From: Acidobacteriaceae bacterium
Lineage (GTDB): Bacteria > Acidobacteriota > Terriglobia > Terriglobales > Acidobacteriaceae
Reading direction: 5' to 3'
Assembly (NCBI GenBank): GCA_903642225.1
Contig: CAHJWI010000012.1
Location: 25,003-89,002 of the forward strand
Length of the DNA stretch: 64,000 nucleotides
The translations under genes and the position numbers were made by a program. The notes under the pieces were generated by a model. It was not told the DNA's origin. It saw only the letters and a list, made by a program, of their open reading frames with translations, and did not search any database. Of the stretch, positions 55,484-64,000 are shown piece after piece (the first letter of the stretch is position 1; each line of letters begins with the position of its first letter).

Positions 55484-56677
55484 TTGAAGCTGTTTACCCA
55501 ACCGGAAAGCGGCATTCAACCACTGCTTGAGGGTCTTCGCAGCGCCAGGAAGAGTATCCAGATACTGATCTTCCGTTTTGACCGCAGCGAGGTGGAGCGT
55601 GCGCTGGTTGAGGCCGTGCAGCGCGGTGTGCAGGTGCAGGCTCTTATTGCATTTACCAACCGTGGTGAGGAAAAGAACCTGCGAAAGCTGGAAGGCCGTC
55701 TGCTGGGCGCGGGGGTGACTGTCTCTCGCACTGCAGACGACCTTGTCCGATATCACGGCAAAATGTTCATCATTGACCGCAAAGAGTTATGGCTCTTGGC
55801 CTTCAACTACACGCATATGGATATCACGTTGAGCCGCTCCTTTGCCGCAGTCCTTCGGACACCAGAGTTGGTAGGCGAGGCGATCAAGCTCTTTGAGGCC
55901 GACGTTGCCCGCACCCACTACCGTGCCGGCTGTGATGACCTGATTGTTAGCCCAGCGAACGCGCGCGTTCAATTGATGAACTTCATTCGCGGTGCGAAGA
56001 AGCAATTGCTGCTGTATGAGATGAAGATCAGCGACGTCGACTTCATGCAACTGCTTGCGCAAAAGAAGAGCGAAGGCATTGACGTTCGCATCATCGGCAG
56101 AGTTAGTTCAAAAGATAACGCGTTGAACGTCCGCAGCATTCCTCTTCGCCTGCATGTTCGGGCCATTCTACGCGATGGAAAAGAGGCATTTCTTGGTAGT
56201 CAAAGCCTGCGCAAACTGGAGTTGGAAGCTCGTCGAGAAATTGGTGTGATCTTTCGCGACGGCAAGGCCGTACGACAGATGATCGACGTCTTTGAGCACG
56301 ATTGGGCAAGCGGTGCGCCTCCGGTTCAAACGCGTGCTGAAGCTATGCTGGATATTCCCGCACACAGCATTGCGAAAAGCGTACTGAAGAATATCCACAT
56401 GGAGCCCATGATCGAGCGTGTTCTTGAGCGCGTGATGGGCGGCCGGCGATCCGACATTGCGTTTGAACCCGCTGAAGTCACCGAAACCATTCGTGAAGCA
56501 TTCCGAGCTGAAATCCACGATGCGGTGGTTAATGCATTGGGTGAGATGGCAGCCGGCGCTGTGTCCACCGTGCATGCAGTTAAGCATTCTGACGCCGACC
56601 GCGGCAAGTACACCGATGAACAAAATAGTGCTCAGCCTAGACACGCTACCAAGAGCGCAGCCAAACACACCCAGTAA
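55484..56677 (+). CDS. Phospholipase D-like protein
   Basis: A 397-aa protein with two PLD-type repeats. The first has a full HKD motif in RYHGKMFIID (H91, K93, D98). The second reads LHVRAILRDG, with arginine where lysine is expected. The region between is typical of bitopic PLD proteins that act on phosphodiesters or transfer phosphatidyl groups. The C-terminal 100 residues are helical and end in a basic, unstructured tail. No signal peptide is apparent. The start is TTG 55484, the first possible codon. It is divergent from the kinase-like gene and convergent with glgX. Confidence 0.78.
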   Translation: MKLFTQPESGIQPLLEGLRSARKSIQILIFRFDRSEVERALVEAVQRGVQVQALIAFTNRGEEKNLRKLEGRLLGAGVTVSRTADDLVRYHGKMFIIDRKELWLLAFNYTHMDITLSRSFAAVLRTPELVGEAIKLFEADVARTHYRAGCDDLIVSPANARVQLMNFIRGAKKQLLLYEMKISDVDFMQLLAQKKSEGIDVRIIGRVSSKDNALNVRSIPLRLHVRAILRDGKEAFLGSQSLRKLELEARREIGVIFRDGKAVRQMIDVFEHDWASGAPPVQTRAEAMLDIPAHSIAKSVLKNIHMEPMIERVLERVMGGRRSDIAFEPAEVTETIREAFRAEIHDAVVNALGEMAAGAVSTVHAVKHSDADRGKYTDEQNSAQPRHATKSAAKHTQ

Positions 56678-56709
56678 GTGTGATCTGAAAGCATTAGTTG
56701 GTGACGGGA

Positions 56710-58845
56710 CTATTGTTCCGGATGCAACTCGAGCAGCAGCAGAGAACGCGAGGGCACATGATAGAAGTCTCCTGCCAGAAAAACTCCGTCTTGTGCTTCC
56801 TCCACGTTGGTTTCCAGCAGCAACCTCCAGGCCTTTCCTCCAGGGACGGTCGGCAGGCAAAAGCGGACATCTTCAAAATGGTCGTTGATCACGAGTAGTA
56901 GGGTTACTTCACGGCCGTTCTGCTTGATGCCAGTAGGCCGCGCTCGCCCATCCAGAAGCATACCAATGCACCGGGTTCGTGGGTCTTTCCACGCGTCCAA
57001 ATCCATCTCATCGCCACGCGCATTTATCCAGATCAGATCGCGCACGCCCAACTCAGGGTCGGCCCTGCCGTTCAGAAACAAATTGCGACGCAGGATGGGG
57101 TGTCGCCGGCGAAGCTCAACCAGCTTCTGTGTGAATCGCAGCAGCGACTGGTTGGTCTCGAGCAGCGTCCAATCGACCCAGCTTATGGGGCTATCCTGGC
57201 AATAGGCGTTGTTGTTGCCCTGCTGCGTACGCCCAATTTCATCACCTGCCAGCAGCATGGGCGTTCCCTGACTAAGCATCAGCGTTGCCAGCATGTTCCG
57301 TTGCTGCTGCGCTCGCAACTTCACAATCCCCAGATCGTCGCTGGGCCCTTCCACGCCGCAGTTCCACGAGAAGTTGTTATTCGATCCATCGCGATTGCCC
57401 TCGCCGTTCGCGTCATTGTGTTTGTCGTTGTAGCTCACCAGGTCGTTCATGGTGTAACCGTCGTGGGCGGTTACAAAGTTGATCGATGCCCATGGTCGAC
57501 GACCCATGCAGTCGAAAAGATCTCCTGACGCTGTCAGCCGTTTGCTCAGCTCTGCGACGCTGCTGCGACCCTTCCAGAACTCCCGTACAGTGTCGCGATA
57601 CTTGTCATTCCATTCCGTCCATCCAGGCGGAAATCCACCCACCTGGTACCCGCCCGGTCCAATGTCCCAGGGCTCCGCAATCAATTTGGTTGTGCTCAGC
57701 GTTGGGTCCTGCGATACGGCTTTTAGGAACCCGCTCTTGTTATCAAAGCCGTTCGGCTCCCGCGCCAGGATGGTCCCAAGGTCGAAGCGAAAACCGTCCA
57801 CATGCGTCTGTTCCACCCAGTAGCGAAGGCTGTCGCACACCATCTGCATCACGCGCGGATGGCTTACATTTACCGTGTTTCCTGTGCCCGTGTCGTTAAT
57901 GTAATAACGTGGATTGTTTGGCAGCAGTCGATAGTAGCTGGCATTGTCAATGCCTTTGAACGACAGCGTTGGGCCCATCTCGTTGCCTTCTGCTGTGTGG
58001 TTGTACACCACATCCAGAATCACCTCGATGCCCGCTTCATGGTATCGCGCCACCATCTCCTTAAACTCGTGCAGGGCACGCCGTGGCGTGGCCGCATAAC
58101 GCGGATCGGGAGAGAAAAACCCGATGCTGTTATAGCCCCAGAAGTTCGTCAGATCCAGATCGTGCAGGTGGCTGTCGGTGATAAACGTGTGGATCGGCAG
58201 CAGCTCGATCGACGTGACACCCAGGGCCTTGACGTAGTCAATCACCGCCGGATCGGCAAGCCCCTCATAGGTGCCGCGCAGCTTTTCCGGCACAGCCGGG
58301 TGCAGCTTGGTAAAGCCCTTGACGTGCAGTTCGTACAGAATGGTTTCGTCCCAGTTGACCCTGAGCCTGCCTAACCGTGCAGGTTGTCCGCTCCAGTCAA
58401 ACTGCGGGTCGACCACCAGACACTTGGGCACGCAGGACGCACTGTCGCGCTCGTCAAAAGAAAGGTCGTCGCGTGTCTCCAGCTTGTAGCCGAAGATTGC
58501 CGGCTTCCACAGCACGCTGCCGATGTGTGCGGTGGCATACGGATCAAGCAGCAGTTTGTTGTGATTAAACCGGTGGCCGTTGCGCGGGTCGTATGGGCCG
58601 TACACGCGGTAGCCGTACACCATTCCCGGCATCACGCCCTTCAGGTACCCGTGCCAAATCTGGTTCGTAAACTCCGGCAGCGTCACGCGTTGCAATTCAC
58701 GCTTGCCCTCGTTGTCAAAGATGCAGAGGTCAACCCGAGTCGCATGCTCTGAGAAAAGAGCGAAGTTGGTGCCCCGACCATCCCACGTCGCACCACGTGG
58801 CGTGGGAGTGCCTTCAGTTAACTTGTAAAGCATCTTCTTGCTCAC
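56710..58845 (-). CDS. glgX: Glycogen debranching enzyme (GlgX type), copy 1
   Basis: GH13 isoamylase-type debranching enzyme of about 711 aa that cleaves alpha-1,6 branches in glycogen. An N-terminal CBM48-like domain (GTNFALFSEHATRVDLCIFD) precedes the catalytic barrel, with LDVVYNHTAEG, GFRFDLGTILAREPNG (nucleophile aspartate), LIAEPWDIGPGGYQ (acid/base glutamate) and TAHDGYTMNDL (aspartate). The start is either GTG 58845 (MSKKMLYKL) or ATG 58833. It is divergent from a second paralogue 163 bp away. Together they give two debranching enzymes of distinct sequence in one locus. Confidence 0.92.
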   Translation of the reverse strand: MSKKMLYKLTEGTPTPRGATWDGRGTNFALFSEHATRVDLCIFDNEGKRELQRVTLPEFTNQIWHGYLKGVMPGMVYGYRVYGPYDPRNGHRFNHNKLLLDPYATAHIGSVLWKPAIFGYKLETRDDLSFDERDSASCVPKCLVVDPQFDWSGQPARLGRLRVNWDETILYELHVKGFTKLHPAVPEKLRGTYEGLADPAVIDYVKALGVTSIELLPIHTFITDSHLHDLDLTNFWGYNSIGFFSPDPRYAATPRRALHEFKEMVARYHEAGIEVILDVVYNHTAEGNEMGPTLSFKGIDNASYYRLLPNNPRYYINDTGTGNTVNVSHPRVMQMVCDSLRYWVEQTHVDGFRFDLGTILAREPNGFDNKSGFLKAVSQDPTLSTTKLIAEPWDIGPGGYQVGGFPPGWTEWNDKYRDTVREFWKGRSSVAELSKRLTASGDLFDCMGRRPWASINFVTAHDGYTMNDLVSYNDKHNDANGEGNRDGSNNNFSWNCGVEGPSDDLGIVKLRAQQQRNMLATLMLSQGTPMLLAGDEIGRTQQGNNNAYCQDSPISWVDWTLLETNQSLLRFTQKLVELRRRHPILRRNLFLNGRADPELGVRDLIWINARGDEMDLDAWKDPRTRCIGMLLDGRARPTGIKQNGREVTLLLVINDHFEDVRFCLPTVPGGKAWRLLLETNVEEAQDGVFLAGDFYHVPSRSLLLLELHPEQ

Positions 58846-59008
58846 GGCCTGAATTGGTCGCTTTCTGGAGTCTTTGCTTGTGGATATCAAGCCAACGCGA
58901 ATGGCCCTGCGCGCTCCACGCATGCGCCGTGCGACCTGTGGCCGTTTCGACGCATCCACAGAGTGTACCGCGACATTGGCTGAGCCAAACCAAACGTTTG
59001 AGGATAAG

Positions 59009-61159
59009 ATGGAACGCACTTTGCTGCCAGGACGACCCTACCCACTGGGCGCGACAACCAAAACATTAGGAACCAATTTCGCACTGTTTTCTGAGACGGC
59101 CACCGGCGTGTCCGTATGCTTCTTCGATGAAGCCGGAAAAGAAACTGACCGCGTCGCGTTAAAAGAACGGGACGCGTACGTCTGGCACGGCATGATCCGC
59201 GACATCAGACCCGGCCAGCAGTATGGCTATCGGGTTGAAGGCCCGTGGGATCCGGATCAGGGTCACCGCTTCAATGCCAACAAACTGCTTGTCGATCCGT
59301 ACGCCAAAGCCATTGCAGGGCAGGTGGACTGGAAGGCACCAATTTTCCCCTATGACGTCAACAGTGGCGACGAACTAAAATTCGACGACCGGGACGACGC
59401 AGCGGGTGTACCCAAGTGCGTTGTCGTTAAAGACAAATTCGACTGGTCGGACGACTGCTCTCCTGAGACGGCCCTTGCAGACTCCGTGATTTACGAAGTT
59501 CACGTCGGCGGCTTCACAAAGACGAATCCGGATATCCCCGAGAACCTGCGCGGCACCTATGCAGGCCTCGCTTCAGAAGCAAGCATTTCCTATCTCAAGA
59601 AGCTGGGCATCACCGCCGTCGAACTGCTCCCCGTGCACCACTTTATTGACGAAGGTAACCTGATTGACAAGGACCTGCGGGACTACTGGGGGTACAACAC
59701 GCTCGGCTACTTCGCACCGATGTCACGCTACAGTTCCTGCGGTGACGGCGGGGGCCAGGTTACCGAGTTCAAAGAGATGGTAAAGACCCTGCACGCAAAC
59801 GGGATTGAGGTCATCCTCGACGTGGTGTACAACCACACCTGCGAAGGCAATGGTCTGGGTCCCGTGCTGTCCATGAAGGGCATCGACAACACGAACTATT
59901 ACCGTCGTGTTGCCGGTGACCCACGCCACTACATGGACTTTACCGGCACCGGTAATACTCTGAACCTTGTCCACCCCCAGGTGCTCAAACTCGTTATGGA
60001 CTCACTCCGTTACTGGGTAGAGGAGATGCACGTCGATGGGTTCCGCTTCGACCTTGCCAGCACACTGGCACGGGAAGAGAATGCCGTGTCAAAGCTTTCG
60101 GGATTCTTCGACGTCATCCATCAAGACCCCACGCTGCAAACCGTCAAGCTGATCGCCGAGCCATGGGATGTTGGCGATGGCGGTTATCAGGTGGGTAATT
60201 TCCCGGTGTTGTGGGCAGAGTGGAATGGCAAGTACCGCGACACCGTTCGCCGCTTTTGGAAGGGCGACAACGGAACCCTGTCAGACTTCGCATACCGTCT
60301 CACCGGATCGTCGGACTTGTACCAGCACGACGGTCGCAAGCCGAACGCATCGATCAACTTCATTACTGCGCACGATGGCTTTACCATGTCTGACCTGGTC
60401 AGCTACAACGAAAAGCACAACGAGGCAAATGGTGACGACAACACCGATGGTGCCAACGATAACGACAGCTGGAATTGCGGTGCCGAAGGCCCTACGGACG
60501 ACCAGGCCATCAACGAACTGCGCGAGCGACAGACGCGCAACATGCTTACAACTCTCATTCTGAGTCAGGGCGTACCCATGCTGTGCGGCGGAGATGAACT
60601 CTCGCGCTCGCAGAGCGGAAACAACAACGGCTACTGTCAGGACAACAAAATCACGTGGTATGACTGGAACCTTAACGATCGCAACAAGCGTTTGATCGAG
60701 TTCACCTCACGACTGATTGCACTGCGTAATAACCATCCCAATCTGCGCCGGCATAAGTTCTTCCAGGATCGCAATATTCGCGGCTCTGTGGAGCGTGACA
60801 TTGCCTGGTACAACGCCAACGGCAACGATTTCTGTGACGAGGACTGGAACGCTACCTGGAACAAGACGATCATGCTGTTGTTGAATGGGAACACACTCGG
60901 TGTCACAGATGCTGACGGCAAGCCGGTCCATGACGAGAGTTTCCTGCTTGTGATCAACGCGTCACCGGATGGCGTTGAGTTCACGCTTCCTCAATCACCG
61001 ACGGAGAGTCCTTGGTTCGGCGTGCTTGACACCAACAATATCTTCGACCCGTTTCAGCACTGCACGTTTGAAGAGAAGGTCATCCTCGGTGGGCAGTCTA
61101 TGCGCGTTTTCAGAGACGGTGCGAAACCGCAGGTGGAGTGCAGCAGCGAAGGCGAGTAA
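59009..61159 (+). CDS. glgX: Glycogen debranching enzyme (GlgX type), copy 2
   Basis: Second GH13 isoamylase-type enzyme, 716 aa, clearly paralogous to the divergent copy. Domain order is the same: CBM48-like (GTNFALFSETATGVSVCFFD), then the catalytic barrel with LDVVYNHTCEG, GFRFDLASTLAREENA, LIAEPWDVGDGGYQ and TAHDGFTMSDL. The C-terminal beta domain is complete. ATG 59009 has GAGG six nt upstream, and the longer frame from 58874 crosses the shared promoter region. A strong terminator follows. Differences from copy 1 (for example VPMLCGGDE against TPMLLAGDE) suggest separate substrate preferences. Confidence 0.92.
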   Translation: MERTLLPGRPYPLGATTKTLGTNFALFSETATGVSVCFFDEAGKETDRVALKERDAYVWHGMIRDIRPGQQYGYRVEGPWDPDQGHRFNANKLLVDPYAKAIAGQVDWKAPIFPYDVNSGDELKFDDRDDAAGVPKCVVVKDKFDWSDDCSPETALADSVIYEVHVGGFTKTNPDIPENLRGTYAGLASEASISYLKKLGITAVELLPVHHFIDEGNLIDKDLRDYWGYNTLGYFAPMSRYSSCGDGGGQVTEFKEMVKTLHANGIEVILDVVYNHTCEGNGLGPVLSMKGIDNTNYYRRVAGDPRHYMDFTGTGNTLNLVHPQVLKLVMDSLRYWVEEMHVDGFRFDLASTLAREENAVSKLSGFFDVIHQDPTLQTVKLIAEPWDVGDGGYQVGNFPVLWAEWNGKYRDTVRRFWKGDNGTLSDFAYRLTGSSDLYQHDGRKPNASINFITAHDGFTMSDLVSYNEKHNEANGDDNTDGANDNDSWNCGAEGPTDDQAINELRERQTRNMLTTLILSQGVPMLCGGDELSRSQSGNNNGYCQDNKITWYDWNLNDRNKRLIEFTSRLIALRNNHPNLRRHKFFQDRNIRGSVERDIAWYNANGNDFCDEDWNATWNKTIMLLLNGNTLGVTDADGKPVHDESFLLVINASPDGVEFTLPQSPTESPWFGVLDTNNIFDPFQHCTFEEKVILGGQSMRVFRDGAKPQVECSSEGE

Positions 61160-61194
61160 CCCTTGCGGCCGCAAGTTCAGCGTTGCTGTACAAG

Positions 61195-61234
61195 ACTGAG
61201 CCTCACACCCTGTCGAATGGGTGTGAGGCTCAGT
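61195..61234 (+). terminator. Strong hairpin after the second debranching gene
   Basis: ACTGAGCCTCACACCC and GGGTGTGAGGCTCAGT form a perfect 16-bp stem around an 8-nt loop, 35 nt after the stop. No long T run follows, so it may terminate by structure or protect the transcript end. Confidence 0.6.
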
Positions 61235-61371
61235 TCACTCAGGAAACGGTGTGGTTAAGGCTTGATGCGAGCACGGAGACTGTCCGCGCAGGATTTGGAG
61301 TGTGTTCGTGACAAGGCGCCGTCATGCTTGAACAGCGTCGCAAGAGCAACGAGGACGCTGAAGGGGATGCC

Positions 61372-62259
61372 ATGATGCAATCTTTGTCGCCGCACCAGCG
61401 CGATTCCAGAATAGGCCCCTCGCAGAACCATAGGGATGCGGTGCAGGCTGCATGCCGCTGGATGGAGCAGCACATCGACTCGCGTATCAGCTACAAAAGC
61501 TTGGCAGCCCGAGCGGGCATGGGTGCCGCACACTTTCACCGCGCCTTTAAACACATCGTCGGCGTTACGCCAAAACGCTACGCCGATGGCCTCCGCCTGC
61601 AGCACTTCAAAACAGGTCTGAAAGAGGCAGAAAACGTCACAGAGCAAATCTATGCCAGCGGCTTCAGTTCATCGAGCAGGCTCTACGAACGAACTACCGT
61701 TAGCCTTGGTATGACACCGCGCCAGTACCGCAGCGGCGGTGCAAACGTCCACCTTAGCTACATCACGGCGGCTACCCCCATGGGACACATGCTGCTTGCG
61801 GCTACCGACCGCGGCATCTGCTTCCTGCAGTTCGCAGAAACTGACGACGCGTTGGTGCACTTACTGCGGCAGGAGTTTCCTGAGGCACAACTGCACACGG
61901 CAATCGAACACAACGATCTGCAGCAGTGGATTGTTGCAATTCGCGATTACCTTTCCGGTGCTCCTCTACCGGCGAATCTGCCTCTTGATATAAGGGCCAC
62001 GGCCTTCCAGATGCGTGTGTGGGATTACCTGCAAAGTATCCCTGCCGGCGAGTCTCGCTCGTACTCGCAGGCAGCCGCAGAACTCGGCCAGCCTGCCGCA
62101 ACCCGCGCTGTCGCCAGTGCCTGCGCACGCAATCGTGTGGCTCTGCTTATACCGTGCCACCGCGTGCTGCGCAGCAACGGCGACATGGCCGGCTATCGCT
62201 GGGGTGTGGAGCGCAAAAAAGCACTGCTCGCATTGGAGCGGCGCTCTGCCGGTCGGTAG
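61372..62259 (+). CDS. AraC/Ogt fusion, Ada-like regulator and O6-methylguanine-DNA methyltransferase
   Basis: A 295-aa fusion of an AraC-type DNA-binding domain (AARAGMGAAHFHRAFKHIVG and TPRQYRSGG) with an O6-alkylguanine DNA alkyltransferase domain, whose acceptor cysteine is in LIPCHRVLRSNG and which has PAATRAVASACARN. This corresponds to Ada without its N-terminal zinc domain, so methylphosphotriester sensing by Cys38 is absent. It may repair O6-methylguanine and regulate transcription. ATG 61372 has AAGGGG five nt upstream. ATG 61324 is an alternative with a weaker context. Its 3' end lies 7 nt from the convergent EfpL gene. Confidence 0.88.
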   Translation: MMQSLSPHQRDSRIGPSQNHRDAVQAACRWMEQHIDSRISYKSLAARAGMGAAHFHRAFKHIVGVTPKRYADGLRLQHFKTGLKEAENVTEQIYASGFSSSSRLYERTTVSLGMTPRQYRSGGANVHLSYITAATPMGHMLLAATDRGICFLQFAETDDALVHLLRQEFPEAQLHTAIEHNDLQQWIVAIRDYLSGAPLPANLPLDIRATAFQMRVWDYLQSIPAGESRSYSQAAAELGQPAATRAVASACARNRVALLIPCHRVLRSNGDMAGYRWGVERKKALLALERRSAGR

Positions 62260-62266
62260 CCGAGAT

Positions 62267-62842
62267 CTAGGCCCGGCTTACGAAGTCCCGGGTCTCCGTG
62301 CTTACCTTTACCTTTTCGCCTTCTTTAATGAATAGCGGAACCTTGATCACCATGCCTGTCTCCAGCGTCGCCGCCTTGGTCACACTGCCGGCAGACGAGT
62401 CTCCCTTCACAGCGGGCTCTGTATACTTCACGTCCAGCTCGACAAAAATCGGCAGTTGCAGGCCGATGGGGTTGCCGTTGAACAGGTGTAGCTGTAACAG
62501 CGTCCCTTCAATCAAAAGTTCCAGTGCGTCATGCATCTGGTCTTCGTTCAGCGTCAGCGTCTCAAAGCTTTCCTGGTTCATAAAGTGCGAACCGTCTCCG
62601 TCGCTGTATAGGTACGAAGCCGGTACCAGCTCCAGGTCTGGCTCCTTGAACTTTTCCCCAGCCTTGAAGCTCTTTTCAAACACGGCGTTCGTCAGCAGGT
62701 TCCGCATCTTCAGTCGAACCAGCGTCTGCCCGCCACGTGCTGTCGGCGAACTGACATCCGCCTCAAGGCAGGCATATGGAACTTCGTCTAGTTCAAAGAC
62801 ACTTTTGCGTTTAATCTCGATTGCATCGATCAGTGCAGCCAT
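62267..62842 (-). CDS. efpL: Elongation factor P-like protein (EfpL/YeiP)
   Basis: A 191-aa EF-P paralogue that should rescue ribosomes stalled at proline-containing or related motifs. The N-terminal KOW-like domain has the loop SPTARGGQTLVRLKMRN. In EF-P the tip is PGKGGAF with a modified lysine, whereas in YeiP/EfpL the tip is SPTARG, exactly as here, with arginine at the tip. The OB domains follow (VPASYLYSDGDGSHFMNQ and ATLETGMVIKVPLFIKEGEKV). ATG 62842 has AGGAA upstream. It is the only EF-P family gene in this window, so a canonical Efp may lie elsewhere. Confidence 0.88.
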   Translation of the reverse strand: MAALIDAIEIKRKSVFELDEVPYACLEADVSSPTARGGQTLVRLKMRNLLTNAVFEKSFKAGEKFKEPDLELVPASYLYSDGDGSHFMNQESFETLTLNEDQMHDALELLIEGTLLQLHLFNGNPIGLQLPIFVELDVKYTEPAVKGDSSAGSVTKAATLETGMVIKVPLFIKEGEKVKVSTETRDFVSRA

Positions 62843-62858
62843 CAATTCCTCACACATC

Positions 62859-62887
62859 AAAGGCTACCAGCAATGCCGGTAGCCTTT
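62859..62887 (-). terminator. Bidirectional-type terminator between the LLM oxidoreductase and efpL
   Basis: AAAGGCTACC and GGTAGCCTTT form a perfect 10-bp stem with a 9-nt loop. Read on the minus strand it follows the oxidoreductase stop and ends in TTT, before efpL starts. Confidence 0.65.
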
Positions 62888-62900
62888 CCACCTGCATGGC

Positions 62901-63923
62901 TCAAGCGGCGACGGGGATGCGGCGTATCACCTTCTTTGCGGCGTCCGCAGCGGCCTGGTAGGTAAACAGCCGGTCTTCTGTGTCAAAGGTGTCCGTCACC
63001 ACAAGAATTTCGTCGATGCCGACCCGGTCCACAAGCGCCTGCAGCTTCGTCTTCACCGTGTCTGGACTACCGACGATGGCAGCGTGCAGCCGGGCCTCTA
63101 CAGCTTCGCGCTCCATCGGATTCCAAAGTCGATCCATGCTTTCAACTGGCGGCTTAACCTCCACCGGCTGATTGCGGATCAGCGCTAAAAACCGTTGCTG
63201 CGGTGTTGTAAATAAGCGCTGTGCTTCGGCATTGGTCTCCGCCGCTATCACAGGAATACCCGCCATCACATACGGCTCTTTGAGGGTTGCCGAGGGCCGA
63301 AAGTTCTGCCGGTACAGCATCACCGCAGGCTCGAGGTTGTCCGGCGCAAAGTGGGCCGCGAATGCAAAGGAAAGACCCATCCGACCGGCAAGCTGCGCAG
63401 AGAATCCGCTGGAGCCAAGCAGCGTAATCGGTACATGCGTGTCCTGCCCGGGAATCGCCAGCACAGTCTGCCCAGGCTGCGGCGTACCCAGGTAGCGCTG
63501 CAACTCCATCAATAGCTCGGGAAAATCGTCACCCGTGCTGCGCAAATCTCGCCTCATGGCGCGCATCGTTGGCGCATCCGACCCTGGTGCACGGCCCAGG
63601 CCCAGGTCGATCCTGTCCGGATAGAGCGACGCTAACGTGCCAAATTGCTCTGCCACCACCAGCGGTGGATGGTTGGGCAGCATCACGCCGCCGGAACCCA
63701 CGCGAATCGTTCGCGTCTGCCCAGCTACGTGGCCAATCAGCACCGACGTGGCAGAGCACGCAAGACCGCGAATGCTGTGGTGCTCCGCCAGCCAGTACCG
63801 CGTAAACCCCGCTGCCTCTGCAAACTGCGCTGCCTGCACCGTGCGCGCAATTGCGGCCGCTGTCGACTCCTGTGGCCGCATGCTCACCAAATCGAGTGCC
63901 GACGTCTTCACTGTATCGCTCAT
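62901..63923 (-). CDS. Luciferase-like flavin-dependent oxidoreductase
   Basis: A 340-aa TIM-barrel monooxygenase of the LLM class, probably using FMNH2 supplied by a reductase. Landmarks include AQFAEAAGFTRYWLAEHHS near the N-terminus, RVGSGGVMLPNHPPLVVAEQ, DLGLGRAPGSD and the C-terminal VDEILVV-like stretch DEILVVTDTFD. The substrate is unknown, and the MsnO8-type group is the nearest I recognise. ATG 63923 (MSDTVKTSALDLVSMRPQ) fits the family N-terminus better than the upstream in-frame start. A short possible gene end precedes it at the window edge. Confidence 0.87.
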   Translation of the reverse strand: MSDTVKTSALDLVSMRPQESTAAAIARTVQAAQFAEAAGFTRYWLAEHHSIRGLACSATSVLIGHVAGQTRTIRVGSGGVMLPNHPPLVVAEQFGTLASLYPDRIDLGLGRAPGSDAPTMRAMRRDLRSTGDDFPELLMELQRYLGTPQPGQTVLAIPGQDTHVPITLLGSSGFSAQLAGRMGLSFAFAAHFAPDNLEPAVMLYRQNFRPSATLKEPYVMAGIPVIAAETNAEAQRLFTTPQQRFLALIRNQPVEVKPPVESMDRLWNPMEREAVEARLHAAIVGSPDTVKTKLQALVDRVGIDEILVVTDTFDTEDRLFTYQAAADAAKKVIRRIPVAA

Positions 63924-64000
63924 ACCTATCGGATGAGCCACCCACCCCGAGCGACGCAAGACCTACCTGCTGCGTCTCAGCTCAGCCAGCGAATAGAAGG

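Noticed and set aside
63963..64000. Eleven in-frame codons (FYSLAELRRSR) ending in TAG on the minus strand at the window edge
   Set aside because: Too short to distinguish a gene end from chance without the adjoining sequence.
1..64000. Mobile element, prophage, CRISPR array or defence-system island
   Set aside because: No transposase, integrase, phage structural gene, repeat-spacer pattern or toxin/antitoxin pair is recognisable. Base composition and codon style are even across the window.

Overview
The window is a gene-dense, roughly 60% GC stretch of a bacterial chromosome. Gene content and protein sequence style suggest an Acidobacteriota of class Terriglobia (Terriglobus/Granulicella/Edaphobacter-like). 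This is inference, because the window holds no rRNA gene. I found no tRNA gene, insertion sequence, prophage, CRISPR array or integron. About 50 protein genes are supported, many starting at GTG or TTG.

Layout. 0.1-5.5 kb: leuS, a polytopic membrane protein, a 56-aa membrane peptide and guaA, then a decayed gene (5.5-6.1 kb). 6.1-7.9 kb, minus strand: rph and a LacD-type aldolase. 8.2-13.8 kb: a degenerate NtrC-like regulator, a receiver-like protein, a CDGSH Fe-S protein, a secreted CocE-type hydrolase and a Nudix hydrolase. 13.9-19.8 kb, minus strand: a MoxR ATPase/VWA pair, a secreted esterase, a membrane acyltransferase and a TPR protein. 19.9-25.2 kb: a thioesterase and a cysteine-free Mrp ATPase, then hrcA-grpE-dnaJ, with rsmE convergent. 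25.5-30.8 kb: sdaA, comM, rpoZ and rho. 30.9-36.8 kb: an EAL phosphodiesterase, GTP-type PEP carboxykinase, and an Lrp/Nudix unit divergent from a cysteine synthase. 36.8-40.5 kb: a copper-tolerance operon (Cys-rich secreted protein, Met-rich multicopper oxidase, TolC-family channel). 40.6-47.2 kb: glycan genes (acyl-CoA dehydrogenase-like protein, NodS-like methyltransferase, two glycosyltransferases, UDP-galactopyranose mutase, a glycosidase). 47.3-52.3 kb: a beta-propeller sensor kinase, its NarL-type regulator and two exported proteins of unknown function. 52.3-56.7 kb: an ABC exporter, an exported protein with kinase-like motifs and a PLD-family protein. 56.7-61.2 kb: two divergent glycogen-debranching paralogues. 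61.4-64 kb: an Ada-like AraC/methyltransferase fusion, EfpL and a luciferase-like oxidoreductase.

Main cross-cutting observation: at least eight first-in-unit genes have a -10 hexamer of form TAnA(A/C)T placed 6-8 nt before the start codon. This implies widespread leaderless mRNAs. Genes inside operons instead have Shine-Dalgarno sequences or stop/start overlaps. Other notable items are a C-rich, G-poor rho leader, nested inverted repeats upstream of rsmE, a perfect operator-like inverted repeat at hrcA, a 143-bp convergent coding overlap, and the kinase-like secreted protein.
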